The position numbers were made by a program, and so were the translations under genes. 64,000 nucleotides of DNA, from the NCBI GenBank assembly GCA_029718625.1, contig CM056391.1:27692281-27756280 (forward strand), read 5' to 3'. Of this stretch, positions 1-12,080 are shown one piece after another. The notes under the pieces are model-generated. The model had not been told where the DNA came from and ran no database searches. It worked only from the letters and a program-made list of their open reading frames with translations. This stretch comes from Synaphobranchus kaupii (Eukaryota > Chordata > Actinopteri > Anguilliformes > Synaphobranchidae). Position 1 is the stretch's first letter, and each line of letters begins with the position of its first letter.

Positions 1-680
1 TTCTGATCCATATTAGGAAACTTGAGTGGCTTTGCTTTGCTTTCTTGACAGAGAACACTGAAAAAGCAACAGCACATAACTCAGGAACTCAAGGAAGAAA
101 AATACCAGCCACATGACCCAGACTGCTGGTCGGCAGACACAATTAGCATCATTATCACTGGCTCGGAGATCACAGAGGAGTGGACTGGGAACCCCCCCCG
201 CTGTACCCCTCAAAACCCCCTCGAGCCGACCCGCGTGTCACGTTCGCTCAGCGACGGCACGCCAATCACTCCAGCTCCCAAACCCTCATCGTACCCAAAG
301 TTCCTCAGCTCACCTGCCACGGCCATATCTCTCCCCGCTGGCTGCAACCTTCCATGCGAGGCCTGTGAGGGCCCCGGAGGCAGTTTCCCCCACGGCCTGG
401 CCGTTGTCCTTCCTCCCAAACACCGGCCCCTGCGGCAGGGTCGTAGAGCCCAGCAGGCGGGTGTCCCGGTGGAAATCCGTACGACGGGAAGGAGAGAATC
501 CTAACCGATCCACTGCGCCTCCCTTCCCTCTGAGAAGCCCTGGAGGCAGCTCGGGGCCTCGGATAAAACTCCCGGATAGCTAGCGGCCACCATCAAGGGC
601 GTATATATAGCTCGGGCCCCCCCATGTGTAGGACTCCTGAGTACACCTGAATAGTCTCGAAGTGTGCCTAACTAGCTGCA
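1..680. other. GC-rich block with a TATA-like site
   Basis: About 170-590 is clearly richer in G and C than the surrounding sequence and has several C runs. It is followed by a TATA-like GTATATATAG at 601-610 and then another C run. The arrangement resembles a promoter region read left to right, but no coding exon follows. A 156-codon open frame at 113-583 is rich in Pro, Arg and Ser, as expected for translated GC-rich DNA, and shows no domain I recognise. I treat it as noncoding. Confidence 0.3.
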
Positions 681-1359
681 CACAGTGTCATGGTGTGCAC
701 TGATTGCCTTATCTTCTCATTTATCACAGATGAATTGGAACCAGCCTTGCTGAAACCTCTTCTCATTGTTCAGCTAAAAAACCGCGCCAAGCTCCGTGTC
801 TCCAAACACAGAGGCCTTTAGGCAAGGAAGGTCTTGGCGGAAGAGGGGTTTTCAGAGGGGGGTGGGGTAGGGTGTAACAAATAAACACTTGGGAAAGGAT
901 TCCATTGGCCAATGAGGTTATCAAGAGGGTTCTCAAAAGTTAGCAGGAAGCTAAGGTGTTTACCGACCTGTTTTCATAAACAATGGCACTGGACAGGAAG
1001 AACTGAATAGAATAAAGGCACAGAAACTCCTGTTATGGGATGTTCAAGATGTGTTCAACCTTCAAACTTCAACATTGGTAATGAATAGTGCACACTCACC
1101 AAATTGGGCTGGCTTCTACAGTAAACATTTTCCGAAGTGCCAAAACAACAAGCATTCTTCAATTTCAACTCAAGGCCAAAGGCCAGACCTGGGACAGTCT
1201 ACTATATGAGAGGTCTCCAGTGTTTCCTCTAAAATATTAATTCGACGGCTGCTGCCCACGTTTGCTTACAGGTGGCTTTCGGGATGCTCTGTCCCCTATG
1301 TTCTTCTTTTTGCAGTCATTTTCTTTTTAAATATCAATGGCTTTCTGAATTTAAAATTT
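681..1359. other. Unremarkable noncoding stretch
   Basis: No coding frame, repeat family or strong hairpin is visible here. Composition is mixed, with a G-run near 858-870. Confidence 0.4.
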
Positions 1360-1800
1360 CACGGCGCTGAACGGACACATTTAAAGTTATCTCTCACGAT
1401 TGTTCTTCTTTCCAGTGATCCTGTTAAATTGACGGGGCGTTGCCCGAGGGGGGCTGAAAAGTCCAATAAGATGTTGCTGTATCGAGATGTAGTTTTGTGC
1501 AGGGGCCAGGAGTGGGGGATATTGACAGGAGTTGTGTAAAGTTTTTTGTTATCAATGCAGATCCATGGATGTGGCCTTTCAGGATACCTGGACAAATGTA
1601 ATTGTTTCCAGGAGCGCGTGCGCTGCCGGCGAGTAATCCCTCCTCTGCTTTAAAGAATGCGCCGTGAGTCATGGCTCCCTTAAATCGAGTGAAATAGTTG
1701 TTGCATTAAATATGCCGGCCGATCTTCTGCTCGAGTAAGTGGACTGAAACGGCATGAATTGTTAATGCCCTGCCGCCCCCGTTCACGCCTGTCGATTGAT
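1360..1800. other. Candidate conserved noncoding block
   Basis: This stretch has balanced composition, lacks simple repeats and transposon ends, and contains AT-rich core words such as TTTAAA, CATTAAAT and TATCAATG set among CpG-containing segments. Such texture is common in conserved enhancers of fish gene deserts. The two overlapping minus-strand open frames of about 80 codons have no recognisable domain. Conservation cannot be judged from a single sequence, so this is a suggestion only. Confidence 0.2.
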
Positions 1801-3230
1801 CACTTGTAACTATATCTACTCTTTGTTCCATGAAATCTGGTGTGGAGTAATGGGTTCATCAGATTTCGGGTTAAATTGAGAGTGAAGGAGCCACAGTGTG
1901 GGGGGAACAAGGGCGGCCATGTTCCGAGCCCGCCTCGGAACAGCATGGGCCCTGAAGGAGATATTCAAAGCCACTCCACTCATCTCACGCTTCCTGAACC
2001 TGAATGGGACCCCAGTCGCAAAAGGATGTTTGGGGCCTTTCCAGTGCAGTTTATATCTTTTACTCCTAACAAGCCCTCTCGGACAGCCACACTGTTTGTT
2101 CAGTGGGTGGTTTGGGGAAGGTTTGTGGTTGGGGTGGGGGTGGTGGGGGGGGATTGCGGTTGGATGGGGCATGTTCGTTCTCATAGACGCAGCAGTCGCA
2201 GAAAAAATAAATAAAGTTGACATTCTTAATAAACTTATTGTATCTGTGGAGTCCGGGTGAGCATAATTATTATTTTGTGTCCTGCTTGAGAATATACACA
2301 GTTCAGCAGTTGTGAGACTGAGGGAAATATAGAAAAACCTGGAAGATGACAAACTTTTCACTCTTTTTTATTTTTGACTACTGCACATCCATTTATTACG
2401 ATAAAAGGACCCCTCTTTAATTTTCCACGGTTTGGAGTGTAAAAAAACAGAGGCTGCAAATGTGGTTAATCACAAGTCTAGGTGACTGCTGAAAGGTGCT
2501 GTTTTTGCGACTTTGGCACTGCTACAGTCAATTATCACTCGCCCATTTTGCGCCAAAGCTCCGTCTGTCTCAATGCTGGGAGAGACAGTTGTCTCCCAAA
2601 AGCCCCACGCTGTGGACAGTGAATAGCGAAGTGTCAGAGATGAGAAAAGGCTCTGGCAAAGAATGCGCTTCTATTGGATCCCTTCCTACTGGAGCGGCAG
2701 GCTGCTCGTATAGACCAGAGGAGACGGGCTTACAATGGGCCGAATTGTGTAGATATGCCACAGTGTCTTAGTGAAAAACTCTTTAGAATGTTAAAATGAA
2801 AGCAAATATTTTAGTAAATTTCCCAAACAAGCTTATTTCAGAAATCATGGTTACTCAGCAAAACATGCAGTGCCACTTCTTTGAGCAATGTATAAAAACT
2901 CAAACTTAATGTTACTATGTTTATTGCTCATGTTTAAGGAGCAGTTTGACAATCATGGGACTTAACAAGGAAAGACCTTGAGCATACAAATGATTGTAAA
3001 TTCATTAAGGGTGTCATCTACGGTCTGTATATATTTTAGATGAAATCACGCTGCAGGGTGGAGGGCTGCTGATTGTGATTTAAAAGAGCTGCGGTTGTGT
3101 CAATATTGCCCGTGCCAGCACCATGTCGTCAGGCCACAGCTCCCTCTGACTCGAGGAGTCTGGAGCACGGAAAGGGTGACAGCCCATCAATCAGGCTGCG
3201 CCGTGCATGCCACGTTGCATTACAGCTGTG
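1801..3230. other. Noncoding stretch with a small hairpin and a G-rich tract
   Basis: A perfect 9-bp stem (TGTTCCGAG / CTCGGAACA) with a 5-base loop lies at 1920-1942. A strongly G-rich tract at about 2100-2180 has several runs of three or more G and could form a quadruplex. A 181-codon minus-strand frame at 1816-2361 is low in complexity and not recognised. The part from about 2380 to 2790 is repeat-free and may be another conserved block. Confidence 0.3.
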
Positions 3231-3241
3231 TGACAGCCCAG

Positions 3242-3244
<3 letters not shown>

Positions 3245-3275
<31 letters not shown>

Positions 3276-3327
3276 CATGTGTGTATGTGCGTGTGCATTT
3301 GTTTTTGTTTGTTTGTGCTTTTTTGTT

Positions 3328-3362
<35 letters not shown>
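3245..3362. repeat. Interrupted TG microsatellite
   Basis: Two TG runs (about 3245-3274 and 3333-3362) flank a degenerate TG/GTTT segment. The Cys-Val and His-Thr open frames here are translations of the repeat. Confidence 0.95.
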
Positions 3363-3365
<3 letters not shown>

Positions 3366-3715
3366 TTTCTGACGGGCAGAGCCCCCGAACAGTTCGCGCC
3401 TCCTCTCCCCCCCTCACAGTTTTGGCCTGGGCATCATGGGCCCCCCGCCACCCCCCGTCACCACCCCGCCCCTCCTTGCGGGAGGCAGCCACCACGTGGA
3501 AGCCGACAATGGCTCCCGTCCCTTCGGCTGCTGTCCCCTTACTCCCTGACGCTGCGTACCTGGCGCACATTAAGGAGCTCGCTGAGACGTACATCATTTC
3601 TTGTGTACTGTACGGCCACTGGTATTATTATTTAATTCGGACACTCTCATCTAGAGTAACTTACAGAGCCATCACGACAGGGTCGCATGAAGCGCATATC
3701 ATCAGAGATGGGAAC
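3363..3715. other. GC-rich noncoding stretch with a teleost repeat motif
   Basis: About 3380-3560 is GC-rich with C runs. At 3632-3672 the sequence resembles a diverged form of the motif TCATTTAGCAGACGCTTT.ATCCAAAGCGAC, which occurs in clearer form at 24588-24632 and 25001-25034. No coding gene is supported. Confidence 0.4.
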
Positions 3716-3740
3716 AAAAAAAAAAAAAAAAAAAAAAAAA
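3716..3740. repeat. Poly(A) tract
   Basis: A 25-base run of A follows the repeat-like motif and may be its tail, or a simple repeat. Confidence 0.9.
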
Positions 3741-6700
3741 GTGGTCTAGTCTTGTTAAAGGAAAACACTTTGGTGCAGCGCGTAGGATGCATTTCAGAGA
3801 GATACTGCGGAGATTTGCTGCTCAGTTGTAACGCGCGCCATAAAGGAGCTTAACAAAAGATGAAAGGAAATCCCTCTGTGGCCCAGAGTGAGAGTGGATT
3901 TGAAAATTGACTGGCAAAAGGTTGGAGACATGGTGTGAAATTGTCAAACGCACTCCAGCATTCGCCATCTCTTCTCCATGCTCAGAGTACATATTCAATG
4001 TCTACATACACACACACATATCATACATATACAAAAGACATCACCAAAAATTGCATTTATTTGTTAACATGTTACAACCGCACACAGTAAATCCATGCAT
4101 GTAATTACACTTGAAGAGTACATATATATATAGATTCAGTCAAGCCAAACATATGCTCACAAGGCTTGACCTCATGTTCTTAAGGACTATAGATAATGGA
4201 AACCTGAAAACAAACACTTGTAGCCCTGGGACAGGCAAATTAGCCTCCCTGGCTAACTCTGGCATATTTACAGAAATGTTATTAATGTGCATTGACCCTA
4301 TCAAAAAAACTAATAAATTCAATTAAATTAAAAGGCAGAGCAGACAGTCTACCCTTCGCTATATCACTTTATTCAGATGGAGGAATGCAGTGCGATAGAG
4401 ATGAGATTTCAGTACAGAACCCCCCCCCCCCCAAAAGACAAGTTTAAAAAAAAAGTTAAAATGAGGAATGTCACTATACATTAAGTATTTAGTATGTTTA
4501 ATATGTATGTAGCACTAGGGATGGCAAATAAATAGGCATAGGGGGCCACTCGCCTAGCATTAAAGCAAAGCAGGCATACAAAATTAGTACCTTGGATCAG
4601 TAATCACTATTATGCTGATATACAGTATAATTATAGTTCAGCAAATGCCGGGCACGCCGAGTGGATCCATATAAATGCCCCCGTTTCTTTGTCAGTTCCA
4701 CGTGATCAGTGGCTGTGGAGTCTTCATGCCCATAAATTCTGTCCCTGTTCTTTGACTCCAGGGCCCAGAGGGTGGGTGTGGCCTATCTCAATCTCTGCAA
4801 ACTCTGGGAAAGGCTGACTAGGACACAGGGAGCCCCACCTCACCCATGGTCCAGCTTGCCTCCTCGCTCACTGACAGATGGGATGGTAGAAATGGAGGAC
4901 TGATATCTAACCTCCTTCCTCTTCTCACCGTTTCAACGTACAGTACATTGGCCATTCTCCACACTGATGCACATGTCCTCAAGATATCACTGTCAGCCCC
5001 TACCGAGCGTAACATAAGCTGTCACAAACTGGCCATGTTGGCAGAAGAATGGATCACCCCTTGTGAGGGAAACAGATGTTGTGGGTATGATAGAGTAACA
5101 GCACCGTTTTGCCACAATTAGAATATACCTTAGTGGGCTGATTATTTTGATACATACCCACGTTATTTTTGTTTGACGTTAGCATCCTCATCAGTCCCCC
5201 TGGTTGGAAAGTCTCATGTTGGAGAGCCCGATGCAACCATGTCCACTGTCTACCCTGCAGGATCCAATTGGATTGGCTATCACTTCCTCAGTTGTTATAG
5301 TTGGACAAACTTTTGCTCCAGAGTGGGGGTTGAAGTACAGAAGATTCATTAAATAATTGATAACTGAGTCACGTTGTGAAGTATGAAGCCTTGCCAAATG
5401 CTTGAGAATGCAAAGACCTTTCTACCAGCTGCATTGAGGGGATGTGCCAATTCAGTAATCTATTCCATGGGTTGGCTTCTGGGTTTGCAGATGGACAAGT
5501 GAGCAACAGACACTGATGCTGATTAATTCTTAGCAGGGGAAGTGTGTATTCTCTCATGGTTGGGAATCGTCATTCATCATTCTTACAGGCATTAATGCAA
5601 CCCACCAACTACCTGATGCCCTCAAACATGAACATTTAAACTTACGTGAAGCAAATGGACTACCTATTTCAGAGTCTTATTCAAAAAGTAATTATGCGTT
5701 ACTTATGCGTCAACACAATTAAATTGAACTAAAGTATTTAGAATTTTTTAAATTCATACCATAGAATTTCCCCCGTAAATGGAGAAGGGCCACTCTGCCT
5801 TTTGATGTACAGTATGTTACTGGCCAGAATTCCTGATGCTAAGTTAAAGAATAGTATTTGTTTGACACTATGCTGACAGTTTTCTGCTGGTGAGTTACCA
5901 TGCCACCTTAGTATAGGCTGAAACGGTGATACACCTGCTGTCAATAACCTTCCGGTAAATATGTAAGGCCTCCTCTAATGCGTATTTCTTAGTTTGAACA
6001 TGTTTGCATGCATGTTACCGTATCTTTAAGAATATTATGTGAAGTAGAATTTGTTTTATTTATGTATTTATTTGAATCACCTTTATCCCAAGTTTTAATC
6101 TCCCAATTTGGAATTCCCAGTTGTATTTGTCGGCCCATCACCGCATGTCCATGCAAATATGGAAGAGTTAAAATGTAAGGTCATTTCACAATTATTATAT
6201 ACATAGGCACGTAACAGTATAAATATGATGTTCACAATTCTAAATCCTTACACTGACAGTTATTTACGTATAAATCAAGGAATAGGTTTATTCAAAAACC
6301 GTCAATGTAAGTATCAGATTGCTCTGCTACAATGCGGTCCACATTCATTAGATTTTGTTCAGTTATTTTAAACCAAATACAATTTAAAACTGCAAAAAGA
6401 ATACAGAATGAAAGCCTACAGGTGTGGAACATAGATGGGCATCTCAATTAACAAAGTACTAATATAGTTTGGGGGAAATACCTTCACCACAGAAGAAGAA
6501 AAAAATACATCACCTCTAGCTTCAACAAGGTGCAGCGTGGACAGATAAACCCATAAATATAATGCTAGCAAGTTCCCAAGTGCTATTGAATGCCTGAGGC
6601 TTGTTTATGAAAATGATAAATTTAATAACCTGGCTTTGACAGCTTGTCACAAATAGTCCCTTCTGCAGCTTTGACTTCCATTATGACCAGCTCATTTGCT

Positions 6701-7130
6701 GCACCAATCACTTTCTCTGACATTGACATCTGCATTCTTTGGATTAGTGCGTTTGTCAGACATTTTTTCCAGTAAACTGCTTGGGTCCATGATGAGACTG
6801 CAATGATCCTCACTGATGATGAATTATAATATCCTAAGCCTGTGCTTTTCATTGAAATTGTTCTTGAGGACATACTGTAAGATTATGTCTTGCTCAATTT
6901 AATTGAGTGCTATAGGCAGGACGCACGTACTAAACACAGGGATTGGCAGTATTTCAAACACATGCATTTTAAATATGTATTTACATGTCTGTATTTCATA
7001 AGTAAAAGAGGTTACTTCCCACTTATTGTATGGTTTACACATGTGCTACCTGAAAAATAAACAGGTGTCCACCGTTTTGACTTTAGATATTAGAGATACA
7101 TATGGCATAGATACATTTACATGGGAAGTA
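3741..7130. other. Noncoding stretch, little recognised
   Basis: AT-rich sequence with a short CA run near 4008 and a C run near 4421-4432. Around 6050-6150 a phrase like CCCAATTTGGAATTCCCA hints at an old interspersed repeat. No open frame here has a recognisable domain, and I see no RNA gene. Confidence 0.4.
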
Positions 7131-7134
7131 TTTA

Positions 7135-7505
7135 GTAACATTAATTTCTTCATATTTGGTTGAATAACCTTTGCATTCCATGACGTCCTGATGTCCCAAC
7201 AACATCAAAAGACTCTTGATATCTTATTTTCAGGCACTCTTACAAGTGATACTATAACTTATTTGCATTTGAATGGATCTCTATGGGAATTGGGGGGTGG
7301 GACTAAATTAAGATGTAAATTACATGGGAATAGTATGGAACACATGGTTGGCTAAATGGCTGTATGTCATAAAGGGTCTGAGGAGGTATCAAACAAGCCT
7401 CAAACCATCACTCTGCTGCCAGATATGCAGTAGATATGGATGGATCACTTTAAGAGTCATTTCTCCTGACTCATTTTCCTATTGAACTCTATGGAAAAAT
7501 GGAAA
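7135..7505 (-). mobile_element. Tc1-family relic, copy a (minus)
   Basis: This segment is the reverse complement of the sequence at about 29500-29860 and, in part, of 63350-63560. Shared landmarks are the segments around CCTTTGCATTCCATGACG, CTCTATGGGAATTGGGGGGT, and GCTGCCAGATATGCAGTAGA. The family ends resemble the 3' part of fish Tc1 elements (TGCAAAGGATATG...CTAAAATGGGGGGACTATG). No transposase frame survives here. Confidence 0.6.
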
Positions 7506-8539
7506 CTATGGAAAAACAGTATAACATTTTATATAGCTATGGTAATGCACATGGTGACATTCCCCTAACACTTCAACTTGATCACGTGTATTTGGGGCAG
7601 ACAGAAGTCCAGTTTAGTCCAAATGAATGCTTGACATTATTTACAATTTTGCTTAGAAGCAGACAGTGTCACCTGAAAATGCATTACAATGCTGTATTAT
7701 ATAATTGATTGGTACCCTCATAGTTGGATTGTGGAATAATTACCCATTCACTCTCAACCAATCTTTGGTCACCCTTTTGGTCATGTGTCAGTTACAGTAA
7801 TAACAATCCATGTATGTGACTTACACGGTGCACTTAAGTACATTCTTGCATAAGATTGGACGGAAGATGTGCCAGTGAAAGCTTAAACCTTACACTAGCA
7901 AACCATGGTTTTTTTGTGTCGTGTATTCCTCGGTTCACCACCATACTGCAAGCAGGCTTCACACGGTATCTCAGCTCGTCTTACTGTACATGCCTGTTGG
8001 AAAAAGGGAGAACATTGCTGTAAGCACGGACTGCCCAAGGTGGGTGATGCACGCTTCATTTAGCAGCGACCTGCTCATCCTGAAGTTCAGGGAATGACAG
8101 AGCAATTAAGAGCTGGGGTGCGTGACATGCGGAGTGTTACTGTGCTACCTGGCTTCCCGACTGGTACCTCAAATGTCAAAATAATTCAGCAATTAGAGTG
8201 TTGTAAATACGGCAACTCCACTGACAGCTACACCCACAAAACAGATGGCTGTGGCTGTCCGCCACTCACACCTTTCTGTGTCAATCATAGCTTGTCGTAA
8301 CACATCAGTTCAATGGGCAAACATTGAGGAACTTTCTCTGACAGGGTGCACTTTACTCATACCTTTTGCCTAATTCCTTTTCTTGCTTTCCTTTCTCTGC
8401 ATTTCTATTCAGCCTCTTTTATTGTTCTAAATTGTTTTCTCTGATCTTCATTATTCCACGTTGGATTTTGGGGACCTAACTCCTATAGTTTGTATAATAA
8501 ACATGCACTAATATGTGCTTTCTGTATACTGTATATATT
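7506..8539. other. Noncoding stretch, nothing recognised
   Basis: Short open frames at 7499-7708 and 8094-8300 have no recognisable domain or gene context. No repeats are evident. Confidence 0.4.
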
Positions 8540-9583
8540 ATCAGATCAAAAACGTCTACGACATAAAAAAAGCCAAGTTATTATTTAATGCAACTTGGCC
8601 CTGTGTTTCTTCATCTTTGCATGTGAAGAGATTGTGCCTCATGGAACAACATATGATTTCAATGAATGTTTTTAACAGTTGATGAATAATTACACTCCAC
8701 AAAGGATATGGTTGTACTTTGTTGGCAAGTTTACTTTAGAAAATGTACAGGTTTTAAAATGTTAACTGCTGCTACAGCATTCTTTACAATTCACAAACAG
8801 ACATTTATATGAAGAAACATCATGTACAATAGAGAAAGGGGTGATGAATAAATAAATGCAGATAAAAATGAGTAATATTTTTACCTAGAAAATAGCGTAC
8901 ATAAAGCATTTTTACAAACGTATCCAGACATGTTTGTGGGTCAGATGGTGGCAAATAAGTAATAGTACCAATTGTTTTAACATAATAGTATTTATGATAT
9001 TTGCAAACAGAATTTTGTGAACACAAGGATATCTATGCTCTGTAGGACCACACAGGTTTTGATAGAAATCCAAATAAATCAATAAATACATAATAATAAT
9101 AATAATAATAATAATACATTTTATTAATTATGTGCTTTTCATAGACCCAAAGCAGTGGATGCAGACAATTGTTCAAACATGCCCTATAGTGTAGTAATTT
9201 TTCTGTTTAATTTCTAAGTGCAACACATCTGAATCAGAGTATTTCCACTATAAATTATTTTCATTTTGCAGTTTGATGTGGTACATACAGTTTCATTGAC
9301 CACATTCTCTTGAGATGGTAAGATGACGAAACACAGGGCCAAGTTGCATTAAATAATTTAGGAAAGTTTGGATAGCATTGCTTTGGAATAGAGCTAGTTT
9401 ATTTAGTGTGAGCTACGATAGGCAATATTGTTAGTTGTAACTTGGCCACATTTAGATATCAAGACTTTTAAAGGCAGGCCTAGTTTTTGCAAGTTTGAAT
9501 TAAGAACTTATAGACAGCGCTATGTAGGCTATGCGTGAGTAACTTGGCTTTGTTTTACGTCGTAGACGTTTTTGATCTGATAT
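8540..9583. mobile_element. Non-autonomous inverted-repeat element
   Basis: The left arm 8540-8617 reads outer half (8540-8580) then inner half (8581-8617). The same halves recur inverted on the right as inner half 9320-9356 and outer half 9540-9583, with a few mismatches. On the right the two halves are separated by about 183 bp that the left arm lacks. No transposase is present and I could not identify a target duplication. The class is unknown. Confidence 0.65.
9088..9116. repeat. ATA trinucleotide microsatellite
   Basis: About nine consecutive ATA/TAA units lie inside the inverted-repeat element. Confidence 0.9.
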
Positions 9584-10012
9584 CACTTATTTTTTATAGC
9601 TAACTAATGATGAATAGTGCATGAAGATAAACACGGAGAGAGACATGCATTCCAAAGAAATGTATGCAGACATTCGCTTAACCATAACGCCCTCTATTGA
9701 CAAGAATGAGAACAGTTATCCTATTACAGACAGCACACAATTACATTAAAAGAGATTGTAGATGAGCAGTATTTAATGTGTAATGAAATACAATGAACAG
9801 CACCACCTGAGCTATGGATCATGAAGAAGCATGTAAATTAATGAACCAAGTCTATATGGAGACATGCATGCACAATGGGCTAGACACAAACACATTCTAG
9901 CTGAAAGACATACAGCCTAATTAGCTAGTACAGCCTAAATAGTTTGCATCAGTAAAATATGGAAATACAGTTTTAAAATATGGCTATTAGTATTCTGTGA
10001 AATACATTTAAG
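9584..10012. other. Noncoding stretch, nothing recognised
   Basis: AT-rich DNA with no open frame, repeat or hairpin that I can support. Confidence 0.4.
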
Positions 10013-10213
10013 GTTAGGCTATTCAACACTGGATTGCCGGATGCGTAACTCCAACCCTCCATGTGTGGGCTACGAGCTAGCGAGTGAGCTAGTGAGTTCA
10101 TAAGCACAGCAGAGTTAGGCTATTCAACACTGGATTGCCGGATGCGTAACTCCAACCTTCCATGTGTGGGCTACGAGCTAGCGAGCGAGCTAGTGAGTTT
10201 CTGCACAGCAGAG
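10013..10213. repeat. 101-bp tandem duplication, two copies
   Basis: A unit beginning GTTAGGCTATTCAACACTGG starts at 10013 and again at 10114, giving a period of 101 bp. The copies differ by a few substitutions and a small indel near their right ends. The unit includes a GCTAGCGAG-rich segment. Confidence 0.9.
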
Positions 10214-10469
10214 TTTTTTTCCGGTAGTGTAGAACGTTACCTGCGGGAAATGTTTTGGTACCGGACAGCTAGGTTTAGTTTAGTTTTCTGTAGTGCAATG
10301 AATGTAGGCTATAATGCATGTTCATTCGCTTCGTAGTAGCCTAGCTTGTATCTGCTTCCCGACGAGAAGCAGGAAGTAACGTTGGCGAACAAGCTTAATT
10401 GGAGAACGCATATTTCCAAGAAATCTTAGCCAGAAAGAAAACAATAGATACTACTAAGAAAGTACATAC
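10214..10469. other. Short unannotated stretch
   Basis: Nothing recognised. Confidence 0.4.
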
Positions 10470-10870
10470 CAGAGATTATTCTTCTTCTTAGTATTATTCC
10501 GTCTGCCCCCAGCAGGCGGAAGGGTATGTTTTCGGTGGTGTGGGTGAGTTTGTTTGTTTGTTTGTTTGTTTGTTTGTTTGTGGCCAGGATTACGTAAAAA
10601 CTACCAGACCAATTTGTGTGTAGTATAGTATGTATGTGTAGTATGGGCCAAGGACGAACCCATTACATTTTGGAGCGGATTTGATCAGTGGTTTTCAAAA
10701 TAAATATAAATATATACGCGTTTACAATGTTTTGCAATGGGGGCGCCGCCATGTTTAGTGATTTTGACCACTAGATGGTGTCAGGCAGTGAGGCAGTGAA
10801 ACGTGGGCAGCAACTGAAGCCCACGAATAGTTGCCCATTCTTCTAGTCCTCAACTTTAAACTTTAAAGTT
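10470..10870. repeat. Fish interspersed repeat with a GTTT microsatellite
   Basis: The phrases CCCCAGCAGGCGGAAGG, GGCCAGGATTACG, GGCCAAGGACGAACCCATTA and TTTTGGAGCGGATTTGATCA occur in this order. I recall the same combination as a high-copy repeat in fish genomes. A (GTTT)n tract of about eight units lies at 10549-10580. Class unknown. Confidence 0.5.
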
Positions 10871-11110
10871 TAAAACCCCGGAGCATAAATAGTTTGCTCT
10901 TTCAGAAAAACTACATCTAGTCTGCTGGATACAACAGGAACAGCTCTACGTTCGACATTCGAGGTACTTGGAAAATATAAGGTAATAATAACCATATTAT
11001 TTCTGAAAATCGTAGTATTACGCTACACGTTTCTGTTCACGTGAAGTGGTCCCTTTCTCTGTGTTATTGGTAGCCTAGCCGATTTGGGTAGTTGATGTAA
11101 CTGGCTATTC

Positions 11111-11236
11111 GGGGGAGTATTCCAGAAAGCGGGTTTAGTGAAAATTTTGAGTTTGCTAACCCTGAGATTAATTCAATTCAATCTCAGGGTTAGCAAACTC
11201 AGAGATTCCAGTAAACCCGTTCTGACATACCCCCCG
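11111..11236. mobile_element. Hairpin MITE
   Basis: The element folds on itself. A perfect 21-bp stem (11149-11169 with 11180-11200) encloses a 10-base loop, and a looser outer stem extends to GGGGGAGTATTCCAG on the left and CATACCCCCCG on the right. It has no coding capacity. The terminal GGGGG..TATTCCAGAAAGC pattern is familiar from fish MITEs, but I do not assign a family. Confidence 0.75.
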
Positions 11237-11745
11237 ATGTGATTGACCAGCGTTCCGGTTAACGGATAGGCTATAGAAGTTCTTTCACCTATCTAACTAG
11301 CATTCTATCTGCCTATTCAAGCCATCATCAATTAACTGATAAGCTTAAATAGGCTAGCTAGTCAGGCAACCTCACTAGCTAGAAGTAGCGAACTTGGGTG
11401 TATTGGCTTAGGAAGGTGACCAAAATAGTAACGTTATTACAACGGCGTTAGCTTCTAGGCTAGCTAGCCACACACCTTGTAGGCTTGTTACGCTTGGTAA
11501 CGTTAGCCTAACCAGTATTAAATAACTTGAAAATGTATTGTTAAAGTGAATCAGAACTCTCATGGTTAACGTAGCCAATGTGGCTCCATTTTTCTTCTGT
11601 CTGTTGGTGCTGCAGGGAACTACCTGCGCACACAACAGAAAGGTAAAAAACGCTAGTTAGTTAGCTAGCTAAATATGGCCAATTGAACTCTGTTCACATT
11701 GTTAAAAGAACATTAGATGTACAAATTTTGATATAATGACATTAG
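11237..11745. other. Noncoding stretch, nothing recognised
   Basis: Contains several short CTAGCTAG-type palindromic words. The minus-strand frame at 11408-11635 is not recognised. Confidence 0.4.
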
Positions 11746-12080
11746 CCTGGCTTCGCCAAGCCCAATTCGAAAAAAGTTAATGGGGTTTGACTGGAAACTC
11801 GATTCATTTTGGATTTCCAAGGGACCTTATCAACGATTGCAGACCAAAATTATTCTGCACGGAATTGGATAGACCTACAACCAATCTGAGCAATGAAACG
11901 TGGGTTAGTCATGTGGGTACAATCATCATATTAGCCCTGCCCCATATTAGTTAAACGGTGATTAACTGGGAATCAGTTTGAACCGGTGCTACCAGACTGA
12001 TATGGGAGTGAAACTGAATGTGAGGTCACGTGATCAGGCTGGTAGCACCCGTTCAAACTGATTCCCAGTTAATTGTCAAA
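11746..12080. repeat. Interspersed repeat ending in a hairpin
   Basis: The block starts around TTAGCCTGGCTTCGCCAAGC and ends in an inverted repeat with arms at 11961-11995 and 12039-12073. The arms pair around ATTAACTGGGAATCAGTTTG with only a small interruption, leaving a loop of about 43 bases. It is noncoding and probably a fold-back transposon remnant. Confidence 0.6.

Noticed and set aside
113..583. 156-codon frame as a host gene
   Set aside because: Overlaps several other open phases in GC-rich DNA, has biased composition and shows no domain or splice context.
1816..2361. 181-codon minus-strand frame as a gene
   Set aside because: Low-complexity His/Pro/Ser content from the G-rich tract on the other strand; no domain or start context.
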